From the NCBI GenBank assembly GCA_029391995.1, contig CP113924.1:1023001-1087000 (forward strand): DNA of 64,000 nt, in the 5' to 3' direction. A program made the position numbers and the translations under genes. The notes under the pieces are model-generated. The model searched no databases. It saw only the letters and a program-made list of their open reading frames with translations, and had not been told where the DNA came from. Below are positions 6,934-16,621 of this stretch, piece by piece (the stretch's first letter is position 1; each line of letters starts with the position of its first letter). The stretch comes from Streptococcaceae bacterium ESL0729 (GTDB lineage Bacteria > Bacillota > Bacilli > Lactobacillales > Streptococcaceae).

Positions 6934-9345
6934 TTAATTTTTCGAAAAAATCGCTAAATCCTCTGGACTGAGACCAATCAAGGGATCTATTTTATGCTCT
7001 TCTACAAGCATTGCTGTCAAAATTTTCCCTGCCTTCTCATCTTCCTTGTGATCAGTAAAGGACGGCGTAGCCTCCCTTACCTCCTGGCCAGATAAGTCCT
7101 TAGCCTCTAAAGGGTAAGAAGCTTGATAGGTCTTAAATTGCTCTAAAAGATAGGTTCTTCGATTGCAACCAACCCTCATAACAGCCTGATGAAAGGCCTG
7201 GTACTCTCCGACCAAAATCAAGCTCTTTTTGGCCCGGGTGATGGCTGTATATAAGAGATTACGCTCGAGCATGCGGCTATAGCTTGCAATCATGGGTACT
7301 AAAACGGTAGCAAACTCGCTTCCCTGGGACTTGTGAATGCTCATGGCATAGGCAAGGGTTATCTTATACCACTCACTTCTTGGGTAGGAAATCTCAGAGC
7401 CATCAAAATTCATCAAAATTTCATCCTGCTTGCTATCGCTATCCTTGGCAGGAATTAGGTCGATAATATAGCCCAAATCCCCATTAAAGACGTTCAAGCT
7501 GGTCTCATTAACCAGATGTAAAATCTTGTCTCCTCGCCTGAAGAGCTTGTCCTGAAATTCAAACTGGAGCCCTCCGTCTAGGGGATTAAATATATCTTGG
7601 AGGATGGTATTGATATTAATAATCCCAGCAAGGCCCTTATACATAGGAATTAAAACCTGAAATTCAAAGGGATCATTACCCTTATTCTTCCAAGACCAGG
7701 CAATTTGTCTAATAATTTCTGGAATCTGATTACCAAAGGCTTCAAAATAACTACGGTCGGCCTTCCTGTCCCTAAAATCAGCAGGTAAGTCACCGTCCTT
7801 TATCGCATGGGCAAGACTTGTAATGGTCGAACTTTCATCCTGGCGAAAGATTCGTTCAAGCTTAATTGAAGGAAGGTCAGCCACCTTCAAAAGATCAGCT
7901 AAAACCTGACCAGGACCTACTGAAGGAAGCTGGTCAGCGTCTCCAACAATAATGACCTTCATGTCCTTAGGGATACTATCAAAAAGCCTATTGGCCAGCC
8001 AAGTATCCACCATGGAAAACTCATCAACAATCAACAGCCTACCGGCTAGTTGATCAGAGCCTTCATCCAGGTTGGTATCCTCATCCGTTCCGATTTTTAA
8101 GTGCCTATGTAAGGTAGCACTAGCTAGACCAGTGAGCTCATTCATCCGCCTTGCAGCTCGCCCTGTCGGAGCTCCCAAGAGAATGGGGAAGACCTCCTCA
8201 TCATAGGAAGTTGGATCAAGATCTAGGCCATTAATCCTTGCAAAAGTATGGATAATCCCATTTAAAACAGTTGTTTTACCCGTTCCAGGGCCTCCTGTTA
8301 GGACAAAAAATTGGCTATTAAGAGCCTCCTTGATGGCTTGTTTTTGTAAGTCATCATAGCTGATTAAAAACTCTTCTTCAACATCCCTAATTACTTGGTC
8401 AAGTTTTTTAGGTTTAATTTTTTCTGCCTGCTTCCCTAGCAATCTTTCGATATTTTTAGCAATCCCCGCTTCAGCAAAAAACAAGGAATTCTCAAATAAT
8501 TTTGTCCCCTCTTGCTGAATTTTACCCTCCTCAACTAATTCAAGGATGGTTTGGGCCAAGTCATCGTAGGAAACCTCAATATTTCTTGCATCTTCTAGTA
8601 AATTAACCGTCTTATCAAGTAACTCCTTGGCTTCAATGTAGGTATCCCCCGTCTCCTGGGCACTTTCAAAAATAAGGTGGAGGAGACAGGCCCTGTAGCG
8701 AGCCCTTGAATCAGCCTCAATGCCAATTTTTTCTGCCATCCTATCAGCTGTCTTAAAGCCGACACCCTTTATATCCTCCACCAGTTGGTAAGGATTTTGG
8801 TTGATGACACTTAGGGCCTCCTCCTTGTAATAATCATAGATTTGGAAGTTAATCTTGGTTGAAAGCCCATAATCACTTAGCTGGGCAAGTATCTTTTCCA
8901 TGCCATGATTTTCAGACAGACGTCTTAAAAGGCTTGTTTTTTTGGCCTGAGATAAGATTGAATCAAGCTTACTACTATCACTTAAGATGCTATCAATGGT
9001 ATCTTCTGGATAGCTTGCGACAATCTTTTCGGCCGTTTTTTTACCAATCCCTGGAAAATGCTCACTGGAAAGATAGTTTATGAGGCCAAGACTATCAGAC
9101 GGGGCATCTTTTTCATAACTTGTAACCTTCAGCTGCTCCCCGTACTTGGGGTGATTGGTCAGCTGGCCAAAGAAAGTATAGGAGCTACCCTCAATCACAT
9201 CTCCAATGATCCCATTTACAACAATCTCCGTCCCAAGATAGTCAGAATTTGTATCCCTTATATCTATAAGAAGAACCTTGTAAAAATTACTTGGATTTTC
9301 AAAGAAAACTGCCTCTATGGTTCCTGTAAAAAATATTTTATCCAT
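6934..9345 (-). CDS. recD2: RecD2-type ATP-dependent DNA helicase
   Basis: RecD2 is a 5'-3' superfamily 1B helicase that works without RecBC in Firmicutes and aids DNA repair and fork stability. The protein of about 803 residues has an N-terminal OB/HhH region (FPGIGKKTAEKIV at about 100 and GVGFKTADRMAEKIG at about 200), Walker A TGGPGTGKTT at about 350, DEFSMVD of Walker B, and the C-terminal motifs AMSIHKSQGSEF and YTAITRAK. I chose the ATG at 9345 (MDKIFFTG), seven bases after AGGAAG; an ATG one codon earlier and a longer frame to 9390 exist. Confidence 0.95.
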   Translation of the reverse strand: MDKIFFTGTIEAVFFENPSNFYKVLLIDIRDTNSDYLGTEIVVNGIIGDVIEGSSYTFFGQLTNHPKYGEQLKVTSYEKDAPSDSLGLINYLSSEHFPGIGKKTAEKIVASYPEDTIDSILSDSSKLDSILSQAKKTSLLRRLSENHGMEKILAQLSDYGLSTKINFQIYDYYKEEALSVINQNPYQLVEDIKGVGFKTADRMAEKIGIEADSRARYRACLLHLIFESAQETGDTYIEAKELLDKTVNLLEDARNIEVSYDDLAQTILELVEEGKIQQEGTKLFENSLFFAEAGIAKNIERLLGKQAEKIKPKKLDQVIRDVEEEFLISYDDLQKQAIKEALNSQFFVLTGGPGTGKTTVLNGIIHTFARINGLDLDPTSYDEEVFPILLGAPTGRAARRMNELTGLASATLHRHLKIGTDEDTNLDEGSDQLAGRLLIVDEFSMVDTWLANRLFDSIPKDMKVIIVGDADQLPSVGPGQVLADLLKVADLPSIKLERIFRQDESSTITSLAHAIKDGDLPADFRDRKADRSYFEAFGNQIPEIIRQIAWSWKNKGNDPFEFQVLIPMYKGLAGIININTILQDIFNPLDGGLQFEFQDKLFRRGDKILHLVNETSLNVFNGDLGYIIDLIPAKDSDSKQDEILMNFDGSEISYPRSEWYKITLAYAMSIHKSQGSEFATVLVPMIASYSRMLERNLLYTAITRAKKSLILVGEYQAFHQAVMRVGCNRRTYLLEQFKTYQASYPLEAKDLSGQEVREATPSFTDHKEDEKAGKILTAMLVEEHKIDPLIGLSPEDLAIFSKN

Positions 9346-9395
9346 CATCTTTCTTCCTATATTTATTTTAACTATTTTGGTTGCAAACAATCTAC

Positions 9396-10019
9396 CTAGA
9401 CGGTCTTATTCCATTCAACAAGTTCGATTTGATCTTGGCTCTTAACATCAAGAATGGTCAAGCTTGAATTTGATAAAATTCCATCTTTACGAAGCCTATC
9501 ATGGGGTACCCGTAAAAGACTTTGAAGGGCAGAGGTTAAGGCTGCACCGTGACCAACCAAGAGAAGCTTGTCATCATCTTTAAGGTCCTCATTTTCAGCC
9601 AACTCTTTTACGAGTTGGCTAATTCTTGCAATCACATCATCCACATTTTCAGCATCAAAGGGCTTACCGTCAAAGGCTTGAGGATTATTTCTAAAGGCAT
9701 GGAGGGCCTGAGGGAACTCTTGACCGACAAGCTCTATCTCACGTCCCTCAAGGCTTCCTAGATTCCACTCATAGAGGCGGGAATCAAGCTCTATCTCCTT
9801 AGGAGAGGAATTAACAGCAATAATACCCTTGGCCGTATCGTGGGCCCTTTTTGAAGGACTTGACAGGACTTGTTTGAAGTCAACATCTGATAGATATTGA
9901 CCCAGGGCCTTAATTTCTTCATGACTTTCTTTCAAAAGGGGTGAATCTCCTGTCATCCCTTGAAAGCGTCTTTCCAAATTCCAGACGGTTTTTCCGTGTC
10001 TTACAAAATATAATTTCAT
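9396..10019 (-). CDS. Histidine phosphatase family protein (phosphoglycerate mutase-like)
   Basis: A 207-residue member of the histidine phosphatase superfamily. The phosphorylated histidine lies in [10 protein letters not shown] (His8) and the second catalytic histidine in LLVGHGAAL near residue 155. Such proteins are often annotated gpmB, but the substrate is not clear from sequence. It overlaps the trmL stop by four bases and so is cotranscribed with trmL; recD2 follows closely downstream. Confidence 0.88.
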   Translation of the reverse strand: MKLYFVRHGKTVWNLERRFQGMTGDSPLLKESHEEIKALGQYLSDVDFKQVLSSPSKRAHDTAKGIIAVNSSPKEIELDSRLYEWNLGSLEGREIELVGQEFPQALHAFRNNPQAFDGKPFDAENVDDVIARISQLVKELAENEDLKDDDKLLLVGHGAALTSALQSLLRVPHDRLRKDGILSNSSLTILDVKSQDQIELVEWNKTV

Positions 10020-10519
10020 TTTAATTTATCTCCTTCATAGGTATGGCTCAGCTCAAGATTTGGAAAACCTTGCTGCCTCAAGCAGTCATAAATTAAGATG
10101 GCTGCCGCATTTGAAAGATTGATACTTCTTACATGCTCGTCATTCATGGGTATTCTTAGGGCCTTGTCAGGATTTTCCCGCATGAAATCTTCTGGTAGCC
10201 CCGTATCCTCACGGCCAAAGAGAAAGTAATGGTCAAGCTCTTGGCTGGAAAGGTCGGCATCTGAGTAGATCCTTTCAGCAAACTTGGTTATTAGATGAAG
10301 CCTTCCATCAACCTGGGCCAAAAAATCCCCTAAATTTTTGTGATATCTAATATCAACCTTGTCCCAGTAGTCAAGCCCGGCCCTTTTTAGATTCTTATCA
10401 GTGATTTCAAAACCATAGGGCTCAATTAAATGTAGGACGGTGTTAGTTGCAGCACAAGTCCTTGCAATATTACCCGTATTAAAGTGAATTCTTGGCTCAA
10501 ATAAAACAATATGATTCAC
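10016..10519 (-). CDS. trmL: tRNA (cytidine(34)-2'-O)-methyltransferase TrmL
   Basis: A SPOUT-class enzyme that 2'-O-methylates the wobble base of tRNA-Leu. The 167-residue protein shows the N-terminal [15 protein letters not shown] block, [13 protein letters not shown], and [19 protein letters not shown], the SAM-binding knot motif. The start is GTG at 10519, with GGAG seven bases upstream; the longer frame to 10582 runs through a terminator hairpin and is unlikely. A 5' leader with a terminator lies just ahead. Confidence 0.93.
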   Translation of the reverse strand: MNHIVLFEPRIHFNTGNIARTCAATNTVLHLIEPYGFEITDKNLKRAGLDYWDKVDIRYHKNLGDFLAQVDGRLHLITKFAERIYSDADLSSQELDHYFLFGREDTGLPEDFMRENPDKALRIPMNDEHVRSINLSNAAAILIYDCLRQQGFPNLELSHTYEGDKLK

Positions 10520-10545
10520 AACAAGTCTCCTTAAAAATTTATATA

Positions 10546-10593
10546 ATAAAAAAACTAGGATGCTCGGAGTCAGTCTCGGCAAGCACCCTAGTT
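10546..10593 (-). terminator. Leader terminator/attenuator upstream of trmL
   Basis: On the minus strand, a hairpin with outer arms AACTAGG and CCTAGTT and inner arms GTGCT/AGCAT and GAG/CTC is followed directly by seven U. It lies between the candidate promoter and the trmL start, so it should end most transcripts before trmL unless something prevents it. Confidence 0.75.
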
Positions 10594-10651
10594 ACGTGTT
10601 AATTTGCTTTAATCATAACAGGAAAGATTGAAACAAACTAATTCATTGGTA

Positions 10652-10680
10652 ATGATAACACAGCACATAAGCCTTGTAAA
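10652..10680 (-). promoter_or_regulatory. Candidate trmL promoter
   Basis: Minus-strand TTTACA (10675-10680), 17-base spacer, TATCAT (10652-10657). The start would be near 10645, giving a leader of about 50 bases before the hairpin. Confidence 0.55.
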
Positions 10681-10767
10681 GGGACAGTTAATTACAATAT
10701 TATTTCAAAATGTTTTTTTGTGTTCTTTAGAAATCTTTTTTAACAAAAAAATCTAGGCTTTTCACTT

Positions 10768-10781
10768 TGAAAGCGTTTTAA
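10768..10781. promoter_or_regulatory. Candidate cre site (CcpA), upstream
   Basis: TGAAAGCGTTTTAA matches the cre consensus TGNAANCGNTNNCA at all fixed positions but one. It lies about 75 bases upstream of the PTS promoter -10. Confidence 0.6.
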
Positions 10782-10812
10782 AATAAGGCTGTATAGACCA
10801 TAAAAAAATATT

Positions 10813-10826
10813 TGAAACCGATTTTA
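10813..10826. promoter_or_regulatory. Candidate cre site (CcpA), promoter-proximal
   Basis: TGAAACCGATTTTA matches the cre consensus except at one position, and sits just upstream of the -35 of the PTS operon. That position suits activation or modulation by CcpA rather than simple blocking. Confidence 0.55.
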
Positions 10827-10832
10827 TATCCT

Positions 10833-10861
10833 TTGCATGTCTCAGACTTTAGTTGTATAAT
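10833..10861 (+). promoter_or_regulatory. Promoter of the mannose PTS operon
   Basis: TTGCAT (10833-10838), 17-base spacer, perfect TATAAT (10856-10861). The 5' leader to the TTG start is about 100 bases and contains a 32-codon frame (10908-11006) that overlaps the start of the EIIAB gene. Confidence 0.8.
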
Positions 10862-10971
10862 GGCAATGTAGTTAGTATGTCACTGGTTTTATTAGGATTG
10901 TTTTTTTATGAAGAAGTCTTTATTATTAGGCCATGTGGCATACGCCAATATATTTTTAGGAGGAAACACAA

Positions 10972-11955
10972 TTGAGTATCGGAATTGTTATTGCGAGCCA
11001 CGGTGAATTTGCTGATGGAATCAAACAATCTGGTTCTATGATATTTGGTGATCAAGAAAAAGTTCAATCTGTAACTTTTATGCCAAATGAAGGACCTGAT
11101 GACTTGTACCAAAAGTTAACTAATGCTGTCGCAACTTTCGAGGCTAGTGATGAGGTTTTATTCTTAGTTGACCTATGGGGAGGTTCTCCCTTCAACCAAG
11201 CAAACCGCATCTTTGAAGAAAGTAAGGACAGAATGGCTATTATTGCAGGTCTCAACCTGCCTATGTTAATTCAAGCCTACACTGAACGTTTTAATCCAGA
11301 TGCTAAGCTTCATGATGTTGTAGGAAACATTATGAAAGAGGCAACCGGTGGTGTTCGTGTTCGCCCAGAAGACCTTCAACCGGCTGAGACTTCAACTGAA
11401 GCAAAAGAGGTTCAAAAGGCCAGCGGTCCTATCCCTGAAGGCACAGTCCTTGGCGATGGAAAAATTAAGATTCCACTCGCTCGTATCGACTCTCGTCTCC
11501 TGCACGGACAGGTGGCAACAGGATGGACTCCAGCTGTTAAACCAGACCGTATCATTGTTGTTTCCGACAAGGTTTCTAAGGATAATCTGCGTAAGAAGTT
11601 GATTGAACAAGCTGCTCCATCAGGAGTTAAGGCAAATATTGTTCCTATTCAGAAGATGATTGAGGTTGCCAAGGATCCACGTTTTGGAAATACCAAGGCC
11701 CTTCTATTGTTTGAAACACCAGAGGATGCCCTTAAGGCAATTGAAGGTGGCGTGCCAATTACTGAACTTAATGTTGGTTCAATGGCCCACTCAACTGGTA
11801 AAACAATGGTTAACAATGTTCTTTCAATGGATAAAGAAGATGTTAAAACCTATGAGAAACTTAAAGATTTAGGAATTAAATTTGACGTCCGTAAGGTGCC
11901 AAATGATTCTAAAGCTGATCTATTTGCCCTTATTAAAAAGGCAAACGTTAAATAA
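10972..11955 (+). CDS. ptnAB: PTS mannose/glucose transporter subunit EIIAB
   Basis: The fused EIIA-EIIB of the mannose-family PTS carries phosphate from HPr to the incoming sugar. EIIA (about 1-130) has the phosphohistidine His10 in [10 protein letters not shown]; a linker rich in Glu and Thr (132-160) leads to EIIB with [15 protein letters not shown] (His178). The start is a TTG at 10972 with AGGAGG eight bases upstream; no ATG fits the conserved N-terminus. It heads ptnABCD. The substrate is probably glucose and mannose, as for the Lactococcus homologue. Confidence 0.95.
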   Translation: MSIGIVIASHGEFADGIKQSGSMIFGDQEKVQSVTFMPNEGPDDLYQKLTNAVATFEASDEVLFLVDLWGGSPFNQANRIFEESKDRMAIIAGLNLPMLIQAYTERFNPDAKLHDVVGNIMKEATGGVRVRPEDLQPAETSTEAKEVQKASGPIPEGTVLGDGKIKIPLARIDSRLLHGQVATGWTPAVKPDRIIVVSDKVSKDNLRKKLIEQAAPSGVKANIVPIQKMIEVAKDPRFGNTKALLLFETPEDALKAIEGGVPITELNVGSMAHSTGKTMVNNVLSMDKEDVKTYEKLKDLGIKFDVRKVPNDSKADLFALIKKANVK

Positions 11956-11975
11956 TTTTAAAGGAGAAACTAAAA

Positions 11976-12806
11976 ATGACATATGGTTTGATTAGTGTAA
12001 TCCTGGTTCTTCTCTTCGCCTTCTTTGCAGGTCTTGAGGGGATTCTTGATTCATTCCAACTTCACCAGCCTATTATTGCCTGTTCTTTAATCGGTATTGC
12101 TACAGGACATGTTGCACCTTGTGTAATCTTAGGTGGAACCCTACAGATTCTTGCTGCTGGTTGGGCTAATATCGGAGCGGCCGTAGCACCTGATGCTGCT
12201 CTTGCTTCAGTTGCCTCAGCAATTATCCTAGTTCAATCACATGACTGGGCTGAATCTAATACAGTATCTCTTGGAGAAATCAACTCAATCATCGGTATTG
12301 CTGTTCTTCTTGCTACTGCTGGACTTATCCTTACAACCCTAGTCCGTCTTCTATCAGTTGCCATCATCCACAGGGCTGATGCTGCTGCTGAACTTGGAAG
12401 CTACCGTGGTGTTGAATTTTGGCACGTTGTTGCCCTAATGATGCAAGGACTACGTATTGCTATTCCTGCAGGACTTCTTTTGGTTATCGAGCCTGAAATC
12501 CTTACTAACGCCCTTCAATCACTACCAACTTGGTTTACTGATGGTATGGCTATCGGTGGAGGAATGGTAGTTGCTGTAGGTTATGCTATGGTTATCAACC
12601 TTATGGCTAGCCGTGAAGTTTGGCCTTTCTTCTTCCTAGGTTTCGCCCTTGCCCCAATTAAAGAACTTACTCTGATTGCAATGGGAATTATCGGCCTATC
12701 TATGGCCTTCATCTACCTTGCTCTTCAATCATCAGGTGGTTCAAATAATGACTCAAATGGCGGTGGATCAGGTGATCCAATCGGCGACATCTTAAATGAT
12801 TACTAG
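11976..12806 (+). CDS. ptnC: PTS mannose/glucose transporter subunit EIIC
   Basis: The 276-residue membrane channel subunit of the mannose PTS, with a run of hydrophobic helices to about residue 250 and a Gly/Ser/Asn-rich tail. The block with QLHQPIIACSLIGIATGH is typical of EIIC-Man (ManY). This subunit together with EIID is the known receptor for class IIa bacteriocins and lactococcin A. It lies 20 bases after ptnAB with its own AAAGGAG ribosome binding site. Confidence 0.95.
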   Translation: MTYGLISVILVLLFAFFAGLEGILDSFQLHQPIIACSLIGIATGHVAPCVILGGTLQILAAGWANIGAAVAPDAALASVASAIILVQSHDWAESNTVSLGEINSIIGIAVLLATAGLILTTLVRLLSVAIIHRADAAAELGSYRGVEFWHVVALMMQGLRIAIPAGLLLVIEPEILTNALQSLPTWFTDGMAIGGGMVVAVGYAMVINLMASREVWPFFFLGFALAPIKELTLIAMGIIGLSMAFIYLALQSSGGSNNDSNGGGSGDPIGDILNDY

Positions 12807-12819
12807 AAAGGGGAAAATC

Positions 12820-13731
12820 ATGACTGAACACAAAATAGATAAAGCGACTCGTCGTAATGTTTTAATTCGCTCATTCTTCCTACAAGGTTCTTGGAACTAT
12901 GAACGTATGCAAAATGCTGGTTGGGCCTTCTCAATGATTCCAGCCCTCAAAAAACTTTACCCAGGTAAAGAAGAGGCTGCATCTGCCCTTAAACGTCACC
13001 TTGAGTTTTTCAACACTCACCCATACGTGGCATCACCTATTCTTGGTGTAACTCTTGCCCTTGAGGAAGAACGTGCTAATGGTGCTCCAATTGATGATGC
13101 TGCCATCCAAGGGGTTAAAATTGGTATGATGGGACCTCTTGCTGGTATTGGAGATCCAGTCTTCTGGTTTACAGTTCGTCCAATCCTTGGAGCCATTGCT
13201 GCAAGTCTTGCTGTTAGTGGTTCTCTAATCGCCCCTATCTTCTTCTTCCTAGCTTGGAATATCATCAGGATTGCCTTCCAGTGGTACACACAAGAGCTTG
13301 GTTACAAACAAGGTAGCAAGATTACAGAAGACCTCTCTGGTGGACTCCTACAAAAATTAACCAAGGGAGCTTCAATCCTTGGAATGTTTGTTCTTGGTGT
13401 TCTGATTCAACGTTGGGTAAATATCAGCTTTGATGCCGTTAAAGTATCTGAGATTAAACTTCAAGATGGGGCTTACATCAACTGGAAGGAAATTCCTGCT
13501 GGAGCTGAAGGAATCAAAGAAGCCCTTCAACTTCAATCAGGTGGACTTGCCCTTGACCAAACCAAGGTTACAAGCCTTCAAGACAACCTTAACCAATTGG
13601 TTCCAGGTCTTATGGCCCTACTACTTACCTTCCTATGTATGTGGCTTCTTAAGAAAAAAGTTTCTCCAATTGCCATTATCTTCGGTCTATTTGCTGTAGG
13701 TATCATTGGAAAATACTTTGGTTTCATGTAA
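12820..13731 (+). CDS. ptnD: PTS mannose/glucose transporter subunit EIID
   Basis: The 303-residue second membrane subunit of the mannose PTS. N-terminal RSFFLQGSWNYERMQNAGW and GPLAGIGDPVFWFTVRPI are diagnostic for EIID-Man (ManZ). The ATG at 12820 follows AAAGGGG; the frame extends back to 12796 but overlaps ptnC without a better start. An inserted soluble stretch at about 215-260 is typical of the Lactococcus-type protein. A terminator follows at once. Confidence 0.95.
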   Translation: MTEHKIDKATRRNVLIRSFFLQGSWNYERMQNAGWAFSMIPALKKLYPGKEEAASALKRHLEFFNTHPYVASPILGVTLALEEERANGAPIDDAAIQGVKIGMMGPLAGIGDPVFWFTVRPILGAIAASLAVSGSLIAPIFFFLAWNIIRIAFQWYTQELGYKQGSKITEDLSGGLLQKLTKGASILGMFVLGVLIQRWVNISFDAVKVSEIKLQDGAYINWKEIPAGAEGIKEALQLQSGGLALDQTKVTSLQDNLNQLVPGLMALLLTFLCMWLLKKKVSPIAIIFGLFAVGIIGKYFGFM

Positions 13732-13735
13732 TAAG

Positions 13736-13755
13736 AGCGCTTTGGCGCTTTTTTA
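13736..13755 (+). terminator. Terminator of ptnABCD
   Basis: AGCGC-TTTG-GCGCT stem followed by a T-run. Confidence 0.85.
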
Positions 13756-13790
13756 CTTATTATAAAAATTGATTGGAGAAAGTAAGTAAA

Positions 13791-14156
13791 ATGGTTCAAT
13801 CCCTAAATACGAAGGCTGAATATTCAGGTCCTGCTATTGCTTATCTGGGTTTTGCAAAATATGGCAAGGTGCTTCTTGGCGACCAAGCCTTTGAATTCTT
13901 TAATGACCGAAGACTCAAGGATAATATTGTCCTACCTTGGGCTCAAATCAAAAAAATTGAAGGTTATGTTTCTAGGGGTAAGGTTGATAGGCGTTTTAAC
14001 ATTATTTTAAACAATAATTCAAGTATCAGCTTCTCCTCTAAGGATAGCGGTCATATCCTAAAAATTGCCAGAGAGCATCTGGGTAACGATAAGGTAGTTA
14101 GGGGGCAAACTTTCTTAGCTACAATCTTATCTGCCTTCAAGCGAAAAAATAGATAA
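13791..14156 (+). CDS. DUF956 family protein (ManO-like)
   Basis: A 121-residue soluble protein of the DUF956 family, found beside mannose PTS operons in lactic acid bacteria and called ManO there. It has no membrane segment; the middle (LPWAQIKKIEGYVSRGKVDRR) looks like a GRAM/PH-like fold. The ATG at 13791 is preceded by GGAGA at 13775-13779, a longish spacing. It is separated from ptnD by a terminator but may be reached by read-through. A regulatory role in sugar uptake has been suggested for the family; the sequence does not prove it. Confidence 0.85.
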   Translation: MVQSLNTKAEYSGPAIAYLGFAKYGKVLLGDQAFEFFNDRRLKDNIVLPWAQIKKIEGYVSRGKVDRRFNIILNNNSSISFSSKDSGHILKIAREHLGNDKVVRGQTFLATILSAFKRKNR

Positions 14157-14184
14157 TTGACAAGCAAAATAAATCTGTTACAAT
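14157..14184 (+). promoter_or_regulatory. Promoter of the serS T-box transcript
   Basis: TTGACA (14157-14162), 16-base spacer, TACAAT (14179-14184). The -35 overlaps the stop region of the DUF956 gene. Confidence 0.8.
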
Positions 14185-14194
14185 TTACCTAGAT

Positions 14195-14425
14195 AAGATT
14201 TTATAAACTTAAAAATCAGCGAAAAAAATATTAGGGGAAACCTTTAGAGAGCTTGCGGTTGGTGGGAGCAGGTGGTGAAACCTAAGATATCTACTTCGTT
14301 AACTTGTTTTGCAAAACAAAACCGCTAGCTTACGTTACAGCTTTTAAGGCCTACTTTTTGTAGGTGAAGATAGGTGGAATCGCGACAGATCGCCCTGTTA
14401 TTACAGGGGGACTGTCGTTTTTTAT
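14195..14425 (+). promoter_or_regulatory. Serine T-box riboswitch leader of serS
   Basis: The leader contains the T-box AGGTGGAATCGCGAC (14372-14386), which alternates between an antiterminator and the terminator formed by CGACAG (14383-14388) and CTGTCG (14412-14417) with inner CCCTGT/ACAGGG and a T-run. The GC-rich stem I with a TCT in the ATATCTAC stretch near 14290 is a possible specifier for tRNA-Ser, not proven by folding. Confidence 0.93.
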
Positions 14426-14444
14426 ATAAAATGAAGGAGCTATT

Positions 14445-15713
14445 ATGTTAGACATTAAAAAAATTCGTCAAGACCGTGAAGAGGTCGCCCGCAAACTTCA
14501 AACAAGGGGAGTTGATAGCAACATCCTTACTGAACTTGAAGATCTTGATTTAAACCGCCGTGAGCTTATCATCAAGACTGAAGAGCTTAAGAAACAAAGA
14601 AATGAAGAAAGTGAAGCCATCGCCCAGGCTAAACGCAACAAGGAAGACGCAAGTGAGATCATCAAAAAAATGCAGGCTGTGTCTGGTGAGATCAAACAAC
14701 TTGATGCTTCCCTTCTTCAGGTAGAAGAAAAAATCAACGACATCATCACAATTCTTCCTAACCTGCCGCATGATGATGTGCCTGTTGGGGCTGATGAGGA
14801 TGACAATGTTGAGGTCCGCACTTGGGGAACTGCTCCAGAATTCTCTTTTGAACCAAGACCTCACTGGGAAATTGGTGAAGACCTTGGGATTCTTGACTGG
14901 GAACGTGGAGCCAAGGTTACTGGAAGCCGCTTCCTTTTCTACAAGGGTCTTGGAGCACGCCTAGAACGTGCCCTTTACAACTTCATGCTTGATGAGCATG
15001 CAAGCGAAGGCTACACAGAGGTAATCCCCCCTTACATGGTAAACCACGATTCAATGTTTGGTACTGGTCAGTACCCTAAATTCAAGGAAGATACCTTTGA
15101 ACTTGCGGACTCTGACTATGTTCTTATCCCAACAGCTGAAGTTCCCCTAACTAACTACTACCGCGGGGAAATTCTTGACGGGAAAGACCTACCAATCTAC
15201 TTCACAGCCCTTAGCCCATCATTCCGTAGTGAGGCTGGTTCTGCGGGACGTGATACACGTGGATTAATCCGCCTCCACCAGTTCAATAAGGTTGAGATGG
15301 TTAAATTTGCCCGTCCAGAAGAGTCATACGCAGAACTTGAAAAAATGACAGCAAACGCTGAAAACATCCTCCAAAAACTTGGACTTGCCTACCGCGTTGT
15401 TGCCCTTTCAACTGGGGACATGGGATTCTCTGCTGCCAAAACTTATGACCTAGAAGTTTGGATTCCAGCCCAAAATACCTACCGCGAAATCTCAAGCTGT
15501 TCAAACACAGAAGACTTCCAGGCACGCCGTGCCCAAATCCGCTACCGTGACGAAGACGGGAAGGCTAAACTCCTTCACACCCTAAACGGTTCAGGGCTTG
15601 CAGTTGGACGCACTGTTGCAGCTATCCTTGAAAACTACCAACAAGAAGATGGGTCAGTCCTTGTCCCAGAAGCCCTTCGTCCATACATGGGTGGGGTTGA
15701 ATTCATCAAATAA
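14445..15713 (+). CDS. serS: Serine--tRNA ligase
   Basis: A class II aminoacyl-tRNA synthetase that charges tRNA-Ser and tRNA-Sec. The 422-residue protein has the long N-terminal coiled-coil arm (about 25-105) that contacts the tRNA variable arm, motif 2 [21 protein letters not shown], the conserved EISSCSN, and motif 3 [19 protein letters not shown] near the end. Length is standard. AAGGAGC sits before the ATG. It is a single-gene unit under T-box control. Confidence 0.98.
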   Translation: MLDIKKIRQDREEVARKLQTRGVDSNILTELEDLDLNRRELIIKTEELKKQRNEESEAIAQAKRNKEDASEIIKKMQAVSGEIKQLDASLLQVEEKINDIITILPNLPHDDVPVGADEDDNVEVRTWGTAPEFSFEPRPHWEIGEDLGILDWERGAKVTGSRFLFYKGLGARLERALYNFMLDEHASEGYTEVIPPYMVNHDSMFGTGQYPKFKEDTFELADSDYVLIPTAEVPLTNYYRGEILDGKDLPIYFTALSPSFRSEAGSAGRDTRGLIRLHQFNKVEMVKFARPEESYAELEKMTANAENILQKLGLAYRVVALSTGDMGFSAAKTYDLEVWIPAQNTYREISSCSNTEDFQARRAQIRYRDEDGKAKLLHTLNGSGLAVGRTVAAILENYQQEDGSVLVPEALRPYMGGVEFIK

Positions 15714-15722
15714 TAGCAAAAA

Positions 15723-15749
15723 AATAGACCAGCGGTCTATTTTTTTTTG
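15723..15749. terminator. Terminator between serS and the histidine kinase gene
   Basis: AATAGACC-AGC-GGTCTATT with A-run before and T-run after; acts in both directions on the converging genes. Confidence 0.88.
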
Positions 15750-16621
15750 ATAAAAACACGAGTGCCCTGATCAACCTGAGAACTTACTGAAATGCCTAGT
15801 TCAAGTTTATCAAGAATCGTTTTTGATAGATAGAGTCCAAGGCCTGTTGATTTCTTACCCAAACGACCATTATAGCCTGTAAATCCATGTTCAAAGAGCC
15901 TTGGAATATCTTCTGAAAGAATACCAATCCCTGTATCTTCAATCAAAAGGGAATTTTTTTCCAAAATAAATTTAACACTTCCCTGATTGGTGTATTTAAC
16001 AGCATTGTTGATTATCTGCTCAAGAGCTACCGATAGCCACCGCTTATCCGTCACAAGAACCCAGGAGCCAGTAATTTCAACTGTTAAATCCTTAGCGATA
16101 AACTGATTGGCATATTTTTTGACCAACTTGACCACAAGATCTTTCACATCAAACTTATCAAAGCGAAAGTCAGTTGAGACATTATTTAATCTTAAGTATT
16201 CAAGTAGGATTCCCAAATAGTTATCAATCTGAAAGGCCTGATTCTTAAGAACCAGGGGATCAATTTGACCAGTTTGAACCATTAGATCAATTGAGGCAAG
16301 GGGCACCTTCATCTGATGGCTCCAGATTCTTACAATATCAGTTAGATTTTTATCAAAGAGAATTGTTTCATCCAACTTATCAGAAATATTCCTAAGTTCT
16401 TCTAAAAGGGCTTCTTCTTCAAGCTTCTTTTTACGCCAGCGTCTAAAATCAAAGATGAAATAAAGGCTAAAGGTCAAAAGGGCTATCAGGCTGGCACTGA
16501 CTAGAGGCTCCGAATCAAGATTCCAAATGGTAAAAAAGGTCAGATAGATTAGGAAAATAAAGAGTAAAACCCAAATTAAGGGAAATTTTTCCTTTAAATA
16601 ATCTTTTAAGTGTCTTCTCAT
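15737..16621 (-). CDS. Bce-type (intramembrane-sensing) sensor histidine kinase
   Basis: A 294-residue kinase with two close membrane helices (about 15-33 and 40-57) and almost no outside loop, the hallmark of BceS-type kinases that sense through a partner ABC transporter. HisKA has the phosphorylated His102 in WSHQMKVPLASIDLM, and the ATPase domain has NNAVKY, DTGIGI and STGLGLYLSKTIL. It overlaps the regulator gene by four bases. The likely partner transporter lies about 4 kb away at 20134-22893. Confidence 0.92.
   Translation of the reverse strand: MRRHLKDYLKEKFPLIWVLLFIFLIYLTFFTIWNLDSEPLVSASLIALLTFSLYFIFDFRRWRKKKLEEEALLEELRNISDKLDETILFDKNLTDIVRIWSHQMKVPLASIDLMVQTGQIDPLVLKNQAFQIDNYLGILLEYLRLNNVSTDFRFDKFDVKDLVVKLVKKYANQFIAKDLTVEITGSWVLVTDKRWLSVALEQIINNAVKYTNQGSVKFILEKNSLLIEDTGIGILSEDIPRLFEHGFTGYNGRLGKKSTGLGLYLSKTILDKLELGISVSSQVDQGTRVFIKKK

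Noticed and set aside
10906-11112. 68-codon minus-strand frame over the PTS leader
   Set aside because: It runs antisense through the start of the clearly real EIIAB gene and has no family resemblance or start signal.
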